Shown: in pieces, positions 33,016-43,155 of the stretch
How the letters are laid out: the number at the start of each line of letters is the position of its first letter
Numbering within the stretch: position 1 is the first letter of the stretch
Assembly: GCA_910575005.1 (NCBI GenBank)
Contig: CAJTCL010000008.1
Span: 110,921-174,920, forward strand
Source: Lachnospiraceae bacterium
GTDB lineage: Bacteria > Bacillota > Clostridia > Lachnospirales > Lachnospiraceae
Direction: 5' to 3'
DNA: 64,000 bases
Program-made: the position numbers and the translations under genes
The notes under the pieces: model-generated
Seen by the model: only the letters and a program-made list of their open reading frames with translations
Told to the model about the DNA's origin: nothing
The model's database searches: none

Positions 33016-34417
33016 TGACCTTTCCTCCTTTCATGCGAATCAAAACGCGTGTTCCTTCCCCTAACTGGCTTTCAAACCGCATCTTTCCCCGATGGGTAGA
33101 GACAATTTCTGCGCACAATGCCAATCCCAATCCGGCTCCGCCGTTTGCCCTGCTCCTTGCCTTATCCACCATATAGAAAGCCTGCGTAATTTTCTCAATC
33201 TCCTCTTTTGGAATCCCCACTCCTTCATCTGCTACCTCAATACAAAACTGGTTTTTTTCAAACTGTCCAGCCACCCTTATATTTCCGTCTTCCTTTGAGG
33301 CTTTTATCGCGTTATCCACCAGATTATAAAGCAGAGACTTAAACAGTTCCCTATCTACCCATAACATTCCTTTCTCAGCTTCACAGGACAAATGCATCTT
33401 ATGACTGTCCGCAACCACCTGCAAGGACGTTCCAATCTCTGTAAATAATTTTTTCATATCCTCCTGCTGCCATTCCAACTTGGCCTCTCCCACTGTAATC
33501 AGCTCCATCAATTTTCCAGACAAGGTGCGCATTCTGGTAGCCTCCTCCTTGATAATACCTGCATATTCAATACGGCTCTCATCCGAAATTTCTTTTTTAA
33601 TCTGCAGCAGATCCGAAAATCCTAAAATGGAAGTCAGCGGCGTTTTCATCTCATGGGATAAATTATCAATAAAATGCTTACGGTTCTCTGCCACATCCTC
33701 CAATGCCATAATATTGATCTCCACAGACTCTGCCATGATATTCATATTCTGGGCAAGTTCTGATAATTCGTCATGTCCACGCTCTCGGATTCGTTTGTGA
33801 TAATTTCCTTGGGCAATTTCCCTGGTTCCTTCATTTACTCTTTTCAAAGGATATAAAAGCATCTGTACCACGATAATCAAAATTATTGCAATGACCAGGG
33901 CACAGGACATCGAGATCACCTGAATTTGGTACAACATATTTTCATGTGTTTCCATCACATCATGAATGTCATTTTCTGTGATCACATAATAATTTTTGGC
34001 CTCCAGACTTTCCGCAGAAGCTGTATAAAGCTGGCTATTGCGTACCTGCATATGAGGAATGCCGCTGATCTTCACCTTATCTAACAATTCCTTGGGAATT
34101 GACATCTCCTTATTGGTATAAATCTGCTTATTATCTCCATCAAAAAAGGCAACACCACTTTTACTCTTCCCAAAAGTATCAGCCATAAATCCCTGCAACG
34201 TCTTTTCATCCAGCACAACCGCATTTGCCCGCAGCCGCTCTGTTAGCATCAGGCTTTTAAAACTGGTCGCCAAAAATTCATGTTCACTGTATACACTTTG
34301 CTTTCTCTGCTCTAATGCCAGTGAAAAACTATTATCCAATAGTAAAATACTGGTTATGCTCACAGCAAGCATCACCAGTATCAATGTACATAAAAATATT
34401 TTCTGCCAAAGTCTCAT
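33008..34417 (-). CDS. sensor histidine kinase
   Basis: This 469-residue kinase has two transmembrane helices (about 6-28 and 160-185) flanking an extracellular sensor of about 130 residues, then HAMP, HisKA with phospho-acceptor His in FIDNLSHEMKTPLTSI, and a HATPase with N box NLVDNAIKAS, G1 DEGVGIP and G2 GGAGLGLAL. It phosphorylates the OmpR-type regulator encoded just upstream. The start at 34417 follows AAGGAG, which overlaps the regulator's stop; the longer frame overlaps the regulator by 32 bp. The signal is unknown. The gene after it is destroyed by the mobile element, which may change how this sensor behaves. Confidence 0.93.
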   Translation of the reverse strand: MRLWQKIFLCTLILVMLAVSITSILLLDNSFSLALEQRKQSVYSEHEFLATSFKSLMLTERLRANAVVLDEKTLQGFMADTFGKSKSGVAFFDGDNKQIYTNKEMSIPKELLDKVKISGIPHMQVRNSQLYTASAESLEAKNYYVITENDIHDVMETHENMLYQIQVISMSCALVIAIILIIVVQMLLYPLKRVNEGTREIAQGNYHKRIRERGHDELSELAQNMNIMAESVEINIMALEDVAENRKHFIDNLSHEMKTPLTSILGFSDLLQIKKEISDESRIEYAGIIKEEATRMRTLSGKLMELITVGEAKLEWQQEDMKKLFTEIGTSLQVVADSHKMHLSCEAEKGMLWVDRELFKSLLYNLVDNAIKASKEDGNIRVAGQFEKNQFCIEVADEGVGIPKEEIEKITQAFYMVDKARSRANGGAGLGLALCAEIVSTHRGKMRFESQLGEGTRVLIRMKGGKVSA

Positions 34418-34421
34418 TGGA

Positions 34422-35084
34422 CTACTCCTTTGCGCTTTCCAGACGATAGCCAAGCTTAGGAATCGTCACCAGCTTGTCCTTTAAATTTAATTTCTTACGG
34501 AGCTGCTGAATATGTATATCAATCGTCCTGCTCTCCCCTTCATACTCAAACCCCCAAACTGCAGCCAGCAGACGATCCCTGGAAATGGCCACATCTTTGT
34601 GCTGAATAAAAAAAACCAGCACTTCAAACTCCTTAGGTGTCAAATATACATCCTCTCCTCCACATTTACAGGTGTGTTCCTCCACATTTACTGTGATATC
34701 TCCATAATGATATGCTCGTTCTGTTCTTTTCACCCGACGCAGAATAACCTCAATTCTCGCTAACAGCTCCATTGCCTCAAAGGGCTTGACAATATAATCT
34801 TCTGCTCCCAAACGAAGCCCCCTCACTTTATCTGTCAATTCTTGCTTCGCTGTGATAAAAATAACGGGAGCTTCCGTATTGGTGCGTCGGCGCATAATCT
34901 CAAAACCACTTATTTCCGGCAGCATTACATCCAAAAGAATCAAATCAAAATTTTCATGTTCAATCTTCTCAAATGCCTCTGCACCATTGTTGCACACTTC
35001 ACTCTCATAACCGCCAATGGCAACCGTTGCTTCCATTAGTTTTGCAATATTTGGATCATCCTCCACAATCAAAATTTTTATCAT
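34422..35084 (-). CDS. OmpR/PhoB-family response regulator
   Basis: This 220-residue protein has a receiver domain with the acidic pair IVEDD, phospho-acceptor Asp in LILLDVMLP (about residue 52) and the Lys in FITAKQE. A winged-helix DNA-binding domain (about 125-218) follows, ending with IHIQQLRKKLNLKDKLVTIPKLGYRLE. It is first in a three-gene operon with the kinase and the now broken third gene. A 72-bp tandem duplication begins about 30 bp upstream of its start and may affect its promoter. Target genes are unknown. Confidence 0.95.
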   Translation of the reverse strand: MIKILIVEDDPNIAKLMEATVAIGGYESEVCNNGAEAFEKIEHENFDLILLDVMLPEISGFEIMRRRTNTEAPVIFITAKQELTDKVRGLRLGAEDYIVKPFEAMELLARIEVILRRVKRTERAYHYGDITVNVEEHTCKCGGEDVYLTPKEFEVLVFFIQHKDVAISRDRLLAAVWGFEYEGESRTIDIHIQQLRKKLNLKDKLVTIPKLGYRLESAKE

Positions 35085-35112
35085 ATTCTGCCCCGTTTCC
35101 TTCTGTACTTTT

Positions 35113-35263
35113 TATACCATGAATTGCTTCGCAATGACATGGTATATCTATGCGCACTCCGGCGCGTATCATGTCTAGCGACATTATACTATGAATTGCT
35201 TCGCAATGACATGGTATATCTATGCGCACTCCGGCGCGTATCATGTCTAGCGATATTATACCA
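35113..35263. repeat. two-copy tandem repeat, 72-bp unit, upstream of the response regulator
   Basis: The unit beginning ATGAATTGCTTCGCAATGAC starts at 35119 and again at 35191 with only a few differences. Each unit contains three small dyads: ATTGC-GAA-GCAAT, GCGC-CGGAGT-GCGC and ATGTC-GCTA-GACAT. On the minus strand each unit also carries TATAAT. The repeat covers the likely promoter of the regulator operon. The rest of 35085-35345 holds no gene. Confidence 0.9.
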
Positions 35264-35345
35264 TTTTCACGTAAAGATGTATGCAGAAAAATGTAAAAAA
35301 ATTGTTAGGCGTGCTGTCGCATATTAAAATGTATTATGTAGTAAT

Positions 35346-36842
35346 TCACATATATTTATCAATGGCACTTACTGTATCAAGCAATTCTTCCATGCGTTCT
35401 TGTACCTGCTGCGCCTGTCTGCTGCTGTCCTCTCCAAGTTCTACTGCCTGCTGTGTGTTAGCGGATACTTCCTGGCTGACTGCCGATATCTGGTTAATAC
35501 TGTCGACGATCACATTATTAGATTGAAGAATTTCTTCAATTTTCTGATTGATCTGCTCGACATTTTGATTTAATTCTGTCATCCTGCCGCCAATTCCAGA
35601 AAATTGTTGATCTGCACTGCGAATCAGTTCGCGCTCCATATGTGACGCTTCCATCACATGATCGACAGTATTCTTTGCTATATCCGCATTTTGACGCAGC
35701 GTTTGTACAATATTTTGAATATTTTCTGTCAATTTCCTGGTCTCATCAGCCAACAGCCGGATCTCCTCTGCCACAACTGCAAATCCACGCCCTGCTTCCC
35801 CTGCTCTTGCACTTTCAATGGAGGCATTCAAGGCAAGAAGATTTGTCTGGCTGGAAATTGCAAAAATCTGCTCTGTGATCTCATCAACAGTCCTAGCATT
35901 TTCAATCAGGCTAGCCACAGAAGAAACTACCTGTTCATTAGCCTTTTTCATCTGATCTGACTGATTTTGAAGGTCATCCATAGAACTTTGCCCGCCTTCC
36001 ACAGCTTCCCTAGACTGCTGTGCCAGTCTGAGCATTTCATCAGACATTTCCTTGGTATGTTGAATCATTTCCTGGATATTTTCTGTCATTACTGTCTGTT
36101 TCTCAATACTTTCTGCATTATTGGAATTACCATCAGATATGCCAGACAACGCCTGTGCTGTAGAGCTTACATCCTGGCTTAAAATACAGATATATTCTTC
36201 TGCCCTGGCAGAATTCTCCTTTACCGCCTGTACCACCTGCAAGACATCCTCCAAGAGCTGTGCACTGTGTTCTTTTTCCTCATTGAGACCAGAGATCTTC
36301 ATATCATTATTGCGATTGGAAATCTTTGTTGTCCCACAAAGCACGATTAAATACATAAGCATTGTGGCTCCCTGCAAAAGCATAGAAGTACTGTTTAACG
36401 GAGCACCAGAATGCAGATGCTTAAGTACTAACGCCACATAAACCATATCCACTGCATTTACCAAACCATATACCACTGCAGTCCTTAAAATCAACTTATA
36501 ATCATAATAGAGAATATAAATGACTGTCAACGGAAATGCCATCGTAAATACCAGATCATTCTGCGCTCCCAACAGGGCAATGGCATACATAATCATATAT
36601 CCTGTCACAGAGACATGCTTGAATATATGACCGTCCTTCTGCCGAAAAAAAACTGCATAATCCGCAATCATAGAAATCAGTACAATGAGTTCTATGGTCA
36701 GGAAAAATCCCAGACCGATATTCCCTTTGCTATAATCATTAAAATATCCAACAAATAAAAATAAATCCATAATCGTGATAATAGTAAGTATAAATTGGTT
36801 TACAGATTTCTGCATATTATAAGCTTTTCCTTCATTTCCCAT
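35346..36842 (-). CDS. methyl-accepting chemotaxis-like signalling protein
   Basis: This 498-residue protein has about six hydrophobic segments in its first 190 residues and then a long cytoplasmic coiled coil. The conserved MCP hairpin tip, [31 protein letters not shown], continues to [11 protein letters not shown]. There is no large outside ligand domain and no clear HAMP, so it may sense the membrane or an internal state. MCPs pass signals to CheA/CheW; no che genes are in this window. ATG 36842 follows GAGGAG; the longer frame has no binding site. It is a single-gene unit. Confidence 0.88.
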   Translation of the reverse strand: MGNEGKAYNMQKSVNQFILTIITIMDLFLFVGYFNDYSKGNIGLGFFLTIELIVLISMIADYAVFFRQKDGHIFKHVSVTGYMIMYAIALLGAQNDLVFTMAFPLTVIYILYYDYKLILRTAVVYGLVNAVDMVYVALVLKHLHSGAPLNSTSMLLQGATMLMYLIVLCGTTKISNRNNDMKISGLNEEKEHSAQLLEDVLQVVQAVKENSARAEEYICILSQDVSSTAQALSGISDGNSNNAESIEKQTVMTENIQEMIQHTKEMSDEMLRLAQQSREAVEGGQSSMDDLQNQSDQMKKANEQVVSSVASLIENARTVDEITEQIFAISSQTNLLALNASIESARAGEAGRGFAVVAEEIRLLADETRKLTENIQNIVQTLRQNADIAKNTVDHVMEASHMERELIRSADQQFSGIGGRMTELNQNVEQINQKIEEILQSNNVIVDSINQISAVSQEVSANTQQAVELGEDSSRQAQQVQERMEELLDTVSAIDKYM

Positions 36843-37047
36843 TTTAATTCTCCTCGCTATACACACATTTTATCTAATATATTATCATAATTACTATGGA
36901 TTTTCAATAATGCTGCCCTGCAATTTTTGGCCTCTAGGCTTCTGTTTTTGCAGATATTAGTTTTGAATTAAAAACTCAAGAAAAAATCTCGCAAAGCGAG
37001 GTTTCCCGCCTACTGCGCGTTGTTTCCTTCTATGAATAGAAATTAAA

Positions 37048-37076
37048 ACTGCCACACCATTAATTGATGTGACAGT
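37048..37076 (-). terminator. terminator of the aspS-gatCAB operon
   Basis: On the minus strand ACTGTCACA pairs with TGTGGCAGT and is followed by TTTTAATTT, about 36 bp after the gatB stop. Confidence 0.75.
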
Positions 37077-37111
37077 CTCTGTTATCCAATCTTCTCTTCT
37101 GTCTCAGTCCC

Positions 37112-38542
37112 CTACAACAATTCTTTTAAAATCTGATTTACCATCCCTGGATTCGCTTTCCCTTTCATAGCTTTCATAGTCTGCCCAACCAGAAATCCAA
37201 TCGCTTTTTCCTTGCCATTGTGATAATCCTCCACTGACTTTGGGTTATCCTCAATGATCTGGACAATGGTCTCTCGCAGCGCATCCTCGTCATTGACTGT
37301 CTTTAAGCCTTTCTCCTCCACATATTGTTCTGGATCAATATCTTTGGCAAATATCTGTTCAAATACCTCTTTGGCCACAGTGCCATTGATCGTGCCGGCA
37401 TCTGCAAGCACAATCAGCTTGGCAAGATTGACAGGGGAAAATGTGATATCTTCTGGATCCATATTGTGTTCTTTTAAGAGACGCATTGTCTCACCCATCA
37501 GCCAATTAGAGACTTTTTTCGGTTTGTCACATAACTTGACGGCCTCCTCAAAGAGATCTGCCAGCTTCTTTGCAGAGGTCAAAATCTGTGCATCATACGC
37601 TGGAAGCCCAAATTCATCTACATACCGTCTGCATTTCTGATCTCTAAGCTCTGGCTGTCTGTCACGGATTTCCTGCAGCCACTGATCACTGACTTCAATA
37701 GGCACCAAATCCGGCTCTGGGAAATAACGGTAATCCTGGGCATCCTCCTTAGAGCGCATCGCATAGGAATATCCCTGTTCATCATTCCAGCGTCTGGTCT
37801 CCTGCACGACCTTTTCTCCAGATTCCAGCAGATCAATCTGACGCGCCCTTTCTGCTTCAATGGCTCTGGCAATTGCCTTAAAAGAACCAATATTTTTCAT
37901 CTCAGTTCGAGTACCAAATTCTTTGCTTCCCAACTCGCGGACAGACAAATTTACATCCGCACGCATTGAACCTTCCTGCATCTTACAGTCGGAAGCACCC
38001 AAATACTGGATAATCATTCGCAATTTATCGAGATACGCAATCACTTCCTCGGCTGAACGCATATCTGGTTCTGATACAATCTCAATCAAGGGCACACCAG
38101 AACGGTTATAATCAACCAGTGACACTTCCTCCCAATCATCATGCACCAACTTTCCGGCATCTTCCTCCATATGAATTTCATGAATTCCGATGGTTTTGCT
38201 CCCTGCCTGTGTCTCAATCTCAATGCCGCCATCATGACAGATTGGCAGATAAAGCTGAGAAATCTGATAATTTTGGGGATTATCAGGATAGAAATAATTT
38301 TTGCGGTCAAATTTACTGTACTGATTGATCTGGCATCCTGTGGCCAGGCCTACGGCAACCGCATACTCCACCACCTTTTTATTTAATACCGGAAGAGAAC
38401 CGGGCATACCTGTACATACTGGACAAGTATGCGTATTGGGCGCACTGCCAAATGCCGTGGAACAGGAGCAAAAAATCTTCGTTTTTGTGGCAAGCTCCAC
38501 ATGAACCTCCAAGCCGATGACGGTTTCATATTCTTTACTCAT
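37112..38542 (-). CDS. gatB: aspartyl/glutamyl-tRNA amidotransferase subunit B
   Basis: This 476-residue subunit binds the misacylated tRNA and activates the side-chain carboxylate in the GatCAB complex, which turns Asp-tRNA(Asn) into Asn-tRNA(Asn) and Glu-tRNA(Gln) into Gln-tRNA(Gln). Landmarks are the N-terminal IGLEVHVEL, the CPVCTGMPGSLPVLN zinc/metal region, DRKNYFYPDNPQNYQISQ, and the C-terminal YqeY-like tail GFLVGQTMKAMKGKANPGMVNQIL. Full length. It is last in the operon, 14 bp after gatA. Confidence 0.97.
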   Translation of the reverse strand: MSKEYETVIGLEVHVELATKTKIFCSCSTAFGSAPNTHTCPVCTGMPGSLPVLNKKVVEYAVAVGLATGCQINQYSKFDRKNYFYPDNPQNYQISQLYLPICHDGGIEIETQAGSKTIGIHEIHMEEDAGKLVHDDWEEVSLVDYNRSGVPLIEIVSEPDMRSAEEVIAYLDKLRMIIQYLGASDCKMQEGSMRADVNLSVRELGSKEFGTRTEMKNIGSFKAIARAIEAERARQIDLLESGEKVVQETRRWNDEQGYSYAMRSKEDAQDYRYFPEPDLVPIEVSDQWLQEIRDRQPELRDQKCRRYVDEFGLPAYDAQILTSAKKLADLFEEAVKLCDKPKKVSNWLMGETMRLLKEHNMDPEDITFSPVNLAKLIVLADAGTINGTVAKEVFEQIFAKDIDPEQYVEEKGLKTVNDEDALRETIVQIIEDNPKSVEDYHNGKEKAIGFLVGQTMKAMKGKANPGMVNQILKELL

Positions 38543-38556
38543 ATGCTCTCTCCTCT

Positions 38557-40020
38557 CTACTGATCTGCCAGCGGACTGTGCTGGTAAATTCTGCTCTGTT
38601 CATAAGCATAGGCCGCGCGAATAATTTTCTTTTCCTGGAAACAATCGCCAATCAACTGCAGTCCAATTGGCAGTCCTTTGCTATCCTGCCCACAGGGAAG
38701 ACTGATTCCTGGAAGCCCTGCAAGATTGACAGAGACTGTATAGATGTCTCCCAGATACATTTTTAAGGGATCACTTAAGGATGCTCCCAGCTTTGGCGCT
38801 GTAGTGGGAGCGGTTGGCCCTAACAAAATATCATATTTCGCAAATGCCTGGTCAAATGCCTGTTTGATCAAAGCCTTAGTACGCAGCGCCTTCAGATAAT
38901 AGGCGTCATAATAACCGGAACTGAGCACAAAGGAACCAAGCATAATCCGGCGTTTGACCTCTGCTCCAAACCCTTCTGAACGAGATTTTTTATACATATT
39001 GTGCAGTCCCTGATACTCCTTGGTACGATAGCCATATTTCACGCCGTCAAACCGTTCCAGATTGGAACTTGCCTCTGCTGCGGCAATCACATAATAAGCA
39101 GGAATTGCATATTCTACCAGACTTAAGTCAAATTGTTCCACAATAGCCCCTTTTTCCTCTAAGATCTTTGCGGCTGCAAGAATTGCTTCCTTTACTTCTG
39201 AATCCAAACCCTCCCCCAGATAATCTCTGGGAATCCCGATCTTCATCCCTCTCACATCATCTACAAGCGCAGAAGTAAAATCCGCCTCCTTACGCTCTAT
39301 AGAAGTGGAATCTTTCTTATCATAGGAAGTAATGGCTTCCAGAATTGTGGCACAGTCCGTCACATCCTTTGCAATTGGTCCCACCTGATCAAGTGAGGAA
39401 CCATAAGCGATCAATCCATAGCGAGAAACGGTTCCATAGGTAGGCTTTAAGCCAGTAACACCACAGAAAGAACTCGGTTGTCGGATCGAACCACCTGTAT
39501 CAGTTCCCAATGCATAACATGCTTCCTCTGCCGCCACAGCCGCGCAGCTTCCGCCAGAAGAACCACCTGGCACATGCTCCGTATTCCAGGGATTTCTGGT
39601 AACGCCATAAGCTGAAGTCTCCGTAGTGCTTCCCATCGCAAACTCATCCATATTGGTCTTTCCAAGAATCACTGCTCCAGCATGTTCCAGGTTCAAGACG
39701 GCTTCTGCTGTATAAGTGGGAATAAAATTATACAAAATCTTTGAGCTGCAGGTTGTCAGTATCCCTTTGGTACACAGATTATCTTTGATTGCTACTGGAA
39801 CGCCCGCCAGCGGACCTGTCAGTGCTCCTTCGGTGATCTTTTTTTGCACCTCTTTTGCACGTTTCAAAGCTCCCTCCTGATCTACTGTCACAAAGCTGTG
39901 CACCTGCTCCTCCTTAACCTCAATTGCCTTAAGCGCAGCCCTGGTCGCTTCCTCAACTGTCACTTCCCCTGCTTTGATTTTCTTTCCCAGCTCTACAGCT
40001 GTCAATGATAAAAGATTCAT
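38557..40020 (-). CDS. gatA: aspartyl/glutamyl-tRNA amidotransferase subunit A
   Basis: This 487-residue amidase subunit releases ammonia from glutamine for GatB. The amidase signature GGSSGGSCAAVAAEEACYALGTD and the catalytic Lys-Ser-Ser residues (Lys in VAIKDNLC, Ser pair in GSIRQPSSFCG and GGSSGGS) are present. Length is typical. It starts 11 bp after gatC and is followed closely by gatB. Gene order aspS-gatC-gatA-gatB on one transcript suggests the complex works mainly with the co-encoded AspRS for asparagine incorporation. Confidence 0.97.
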   Translation of the reverse strand: MNLLSLTAVELGKKIKAGEVTVEEATRAALKAIEVKEEQVHSFVTVDQEGALKRAKEVQKKITEGALTGPLAGVPVAIKDNLCTKGILTTCSSKILYNFIPTYTAEAVLNLEHAGAVILGKTNMDEFAMGSTTETSAYGVTRNPWNTEHVPGGSSGGSCAAVAAEEACYALGTDTGGSIRQPSSFCGVTGLKPTYGTVSRYGLIAYGSSLDQVGPIAKDVTDCATILEAITSYDKKDSTSIERKEADFTSALVDDVRGMKIGIPRDYLGEGLDSEVKEAILAAAKILEEKGAIVEQFDLSLVEYAIPAYYVIAAAEASSNLERFDGVKYGYRTKEYQGLHNMYKKSRSEGFGAEVKRRIMLGSFVLSSGYYDAYYLKALRTKALIKQAFDQAFAKYDILLGPTAPTTAPKLGASLSDPLKMYLGDIYTVSVNLAGLPGISLPCGQDSKGLPIGLQLIGDCFQEKKIIRAAYAYEQSRIYQHSPLADQ

Positions 40021-40031
40021 CCTCTGCCTCC

Positions 40032-40346
40032 TTATTGATCTACGGTTTTCGGAACCACAAAAGCACGGTCTTTACGCTCCGGCGCATTTGCAAGCGTATC
40101 TTCACCGCCATCCACATGCTCTGCCACGTCTTCACGAAATACATTTTTTACAGAGAAAATATGGGACATTGGCTCAGTCTGTGAGGTATCAAGCTCATTT
40201 AATTTGTCAATATAATCCAACATTCGTTCCATATCCTTCTTTGCCGCCTGCTTCTCTTCCTCTGACAATTCCAACTTAGCAAGAATGCCTACATATTCTA
40301 TTGTCTGATCTAAAATTACATTTTTACCAGTCTTGATTTGTTCCAA
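40032..40346 (-). CDS. gatC: aspartyl/glutamyl-tRNA amidotransferase subunit C
   Basis: This 104-residue small subunit wraps around GatA and GatB and stabilises the complex. Recognisable parts are YVGILAKLELSEEEKQAAKKDMERMLDYID and the C-terminal stretch ending DRAFVVPKTV. It starts with TTG after GAGGAGG, so initiation may be slightly weak. The gap to gatA is 11 bp and to aspS 16 bp. Confidence 0.93.
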   Translation of the reverse strand: MEQIKTGKNVILDQTIEYVGILAKLELSEEEKQAAKKDMERMLDYIDKLNELDTSQTEPMSHIFSVKNVFREDVAEHVDGGEDTLANAPERKDRAFVVPKTVDQ

Positions 40347-40362
40347 AATAATTCCTCCTCAC

Positions 40363-42108
40363 CTAATCACGCACTTTTATATGAGTTTCCCGAAGCTGCT
40401 GTTCTGTCACCTCTCCCGGCGCCCCACACATTAGATCCTGTGCATTTCCATTCATGGGAAAAGCAATGACTTCTCTGATATTATCCTCACCCCGCAATAA
40501 CATTAGCATACGGTCTACACCTGGAGCCATACCTGCATGGGGCGGCGCTCCAAATTGAAAGGCCTGATAGAGCGCTCCAAATTTGTTTTTCAAAGTTTCC
40601 TTGCTGTAACCTGCAATCTCAAAAGCCTTCTCCATAATCTGCAGATCATGATTGCGGACAGCTCCTGAGGACAATTCCACACCATTGCAGACAATATCAT
40701 ATTGATATGCCAAAACATCCAATGGATCCATTGTATTCAGAGCATCTAGTCCCCCCTGAGGCATAGAAAACGGATTATGTGTAAATCCAATCTGTTTTGT
40801 CTGAGGATCTCGTTCAAACATTGGGAAATCATTGATGTAACAGAAACGATAAGCATTCTTCTCCAACAAATCCAGCTTTTCCCCAAGCTCTGTGCGAATC
40901 ATGCCTGCATAATATGCTGCTCTTGCCTCTTTGTCTGCCATAAAGAAAATCGTGTCGCCTGTCTTAACTCCAGTAAGCGTCCGAAACTCTTCTTTCAGTT
41001 CCTCTGGAATAAATTTATCAATCGGCCCCTTGTAGCTGCCGTCCTCCATCACTTCCAAATAGCCCAATCCCCCCATGCCAATATCGGTAGCGAACTTTAA
41101 TAATTTCTCATGAAATCCTTTGGACATCTCTGCATGTACCCGAATTGCCCGAACCGTCCTGCCAATAAAAGGCTTGAAACTGCATTTCTGGAAAAAATCT
41201 GTGATGTCTATAATGCGGAGCGGATTTCTCAGATCTGGCTTATCTGTTCCAAACTCTAACATGGCCTGTTTATAACTGATAATCGGAAACGGCGTCTCGG
41301 TGATCACACTTCCCTGAGGTGCGAATGCTTGAAATGCTGCCGCCAGCACTTCCTCCCCCACCTGGAATACATCTTCTTGGGTGGCAAAACTCATCTCAAA
41401 ATCAAGCTGATAGAACTCTCCTGGTGAGCGGTCCGCTCTGGCATCTTCATCTCGAAAACATGGTGCAATCTGAAAATATTTATCAAAACCAGAAACCATT
41501 AAAAGTTGTTTGTACTGCTGCGGTGCCTGAGGCAAGGCATAAAATTTACCTTTATAGTGACGGGAAGGCACGATATAATCCCTGGCTCCCTCTGGTGAAG
41601 AAGCACAGAGAATCGGCGTTTGAATTTCCACAAATCCCATCTCGGTCATCTTCTGCCGTAAAAATGCAATCACTTTGGAGCGAAACAAAATATTATCTTT
41701 TACTTTTTGATTGCGCAAATCCAAATAACGATATTTTAAGCGCACATCCTCACGCACCTCACGGCTGGTCATCACCTCAAATGGAAGCGTTGTATGAACC
41801 TCTCCCAAAATTGTAATCTCTTTTGCATCCAGCTCAATTGTCCCTGTGGGGATCTTAGGGTTATAAGTCTCCTCATCCCGTTTCTCAATCATTCCCTGAA
41901 TAGAGACCGCTTGTTCTTTGTGTATTCCCTTAAGCAGACTACCGTCTCGGATTACTACTTGCATCACTGCATACATATCTCTCAAATCCACAAAAGACAC
42001 ACCGCCATGATCGCGAATATTTTCTATCCAGCCCGCCGCACGAACAATCTTTCCAATATCCCCTTCTCCTACCTGTTCTAATGTTATATCTCTGTATATA
42101 TTACTCAT
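40363..42108 (-). CDS. aspS: aspartate-tRNA ligase
   Basis: This 581-residue class II synthetase of the bacterial type has an N-terminal OB fold (GWIENIRDHGGVSFVDLRD), motif 2 (CFRDEDARADRSPGEFYQLDFEMSF), a GAD insertion and motif 3 (GAPPHAGMAPGVDRMLMLL). It is probably non-discriminating, charging both tRNA(Asp) and tRNA(Asn), because gatCAB follows directly; that is inference. ATG 42108 after AAGGAG was chosen; the longer start is a GTG within the binding site. Expression is under a T-box leader. Confidence 0.96.
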   Translation of the reverse strand: MSNIYRDITLEQVGEGDIGKIVRAAGWIENIRDHGGVSFVDLRDMYAVMQVVIRDGSLLKGIHKEQAVSIQGMIEKRDEETYNPKIPTGTIELDAKEITILGEVHTTLPFEVMTSREVREDVRLKYRYLDLRNQKVKDNILFRSKVIAFLRQKMTEMGFVEIQTPILCASSPEGARDYIVPSRHYKGKFYALPQAPQQYKQLLMVSGFDKYFQIAPCFRDEDARADRSPGEFYQLDFEMSFATQEDVFQVGEEVLAAAFQAFAPQGSVITETPFPIISYKQAMLEFGTDKPDLRNPLRIIDITDFFQKCSFKPFIGRTVRAIRVHAEMSKGFHEKLLKFATDIGMGGLGYLEVMEDGSYKGPIDKFIPEELKEEFRTLTGVKTGDTIFFMADKEARAAYYAGMIRTELGEKLDLLEKNAYRFCYINDFPMFERDPQTKQIGFTHNPFSMPQGGLDALNTMDPLDVLAYQYDIVCNGVELSSGAVRNHDLQIMEKAFEIAGYSKETLKNKFGALYQAFQFGAPPHAGMAPGVDRMLMLLRGEDNIREVIAFPMNGNAQDLMCGAPGEVTEQQLRETHIKVRD

Positions 42109-42129
42109 AGCGCTCACTCCTTTTTTATT

Positions 42130-42460
42130 TTATAAAAAAATGCCCCAGAATACAAATCCATGTATTCCGGGGCGAATCATCAACAATCCGCGGTACCACC
42201 CGCTTTGAGAAAGAACGCTCACTACAGACAGCGCAATTACACCATTGTGATAAATCGTGTTCTCTTTCTCCACTCTTGTGCGTAACGTGCACTGACGTAC
42301 TAACCTACCTTCTGTCAAGGACAGATTTCAACCAGTCTGCTCCAGAGCGTTCCCTTTATCTTCTCCTCCAAATGGCGCTCTCAGTCGGTGACGCCATATT
42401 CCTGTCAGTCTCTGAAAACAAGAGTCTCCTTCAACGCTTTACCTTACTAATATCTTTGAT
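42130..42460 (-). promoter_or_regulatory. T-box riboswitch leader of aspS-gatCAB
   Basis: The minus strand holds the invariant T-box GGGTGGTACCGCGG (42188-42201) in an antiterminator. It is followed by a terminator hairpin GCCCC-GAATACA/TGTATTC-GGGGC (42142-42173) and a T-run, 25 bp before aspS. A long stem I with GAAGGAG at its base (about 42425) and GCGTCACCGACTGAGAGCGCC near its tip precedes them. Uncharged tRNA would stabilise the antiterminator and turn the operon on. I could not fix the specifier codon by eye; Asp or Asn is expected. Confidence 0.93.
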
Positions 42461-42684
42461 TTGAACATCATAGCACTGTTTTTGTATTTTGGCAAGTATT
42501 TTTTTAATAATTTTTACAGGCACTCTATAAAAACCGTCATCAAGCTAACAGTTTCTTTATTTTTTACAATAACCTATATTTCTGTACCAAAAGCTCTTGC
42601 ACAAAAAGCGTTTCCATCACAAAATGATGAAAACCTTTTAGTACTATAAATTTACAAAATAGGAAAACATAAAGAATTTTCAAA

Positions 42685-42713
42685 TTGACAAACGGATATA
42701 CTTTGTATATACT
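42685..42713 (+). promoter_or_regulatory. mazEF promoter with palindromic operator
   Basis: A perfect TTGACA (42685-42690) and TATACT (42708-42713) are 17 bp apart. The dyad ATATAC-TTT-GTATAT (42696-42710) lies across the spacer and -10, where a MazE-MazF complex could repress its own promoter. The 125-base leader to the mazE start holds no other gene. Confidence 0.8.
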
Positions 42714-42837
42714 AGTATTAAAGATACACCCATTATATACAAAAGAAGATATTTGTTTTACTCACCATTTTAGAAGTCAGAGTCATAAGAGAAAAACAAA
42801 AGATAATACACAAACAAATAGAGAGACAGGGAATACT

Positions 42838-43155
42838 ATGAATACAAATACCAATGAAAGAATGAATCATATGATTAATGTTTTTACAACACAAACTGTT
42901 ATAAGAAAATGGGGAAACAGTCAGGGAATCCGCTTATCAAAAGAATTGTTAGCGCAAATGGATTTAAGAGAAAACGATACGATTGGAATAAACGTATATG
43001 ATGGAAAAATGACTATTGAAAAAATCAATAGACCTAAGTATCTTAATTTAGAAGAAAGGTTGGAAGCATTCTACAAAAGACCTATTGATGAGATTTTCGT
43101 AGAAAGTACACCAGAGGTCGAGGTAGATGGACCAGTGGGAAACGAGCAATGGTAA
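42838..43155 (+). CDS. MazE-like antitoxin (AbrB fold)
   Basis: This 105-residue protein has a swapped-hairpin AbrB/MazE DNA-binding domain (about 14-60): TQTVIRKWGNSQGIRLSKELL, then LRENDTIGINVYDGKMTIEK. An acidic C-terminal tail, IDEIFVESTPEVEVDGPVGNEQW, would thread into the MazF dimer and neutralise it. ATG 42838 has a weak AGGGA; a second ATG at 42862 is possible. The longer frame runs back through the promoter and is rejected. The stop overlaps mazF by 7 bp. Confidence 0.87.
   Translation: MNTNTNERMNHMINVFTTQTVIRKWGNSQGIRLSKELLAQMDLRENDTIGINVYDGKMTIEKINRPKYLNLEERLEAFYKRPIDEIFVESTPEVEVDGPVGNEQW

Noticed and set aside
35113..35263. CRISPR-like repeat
   Set aside because: There are only two long units directly joined, with no spacers and no cas genes.
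42130..42318. 62-residue minus-strand frame before aspS
   Set aside because: It runs through the T-box antiterminator and terminator; the RNA explains the conservation.
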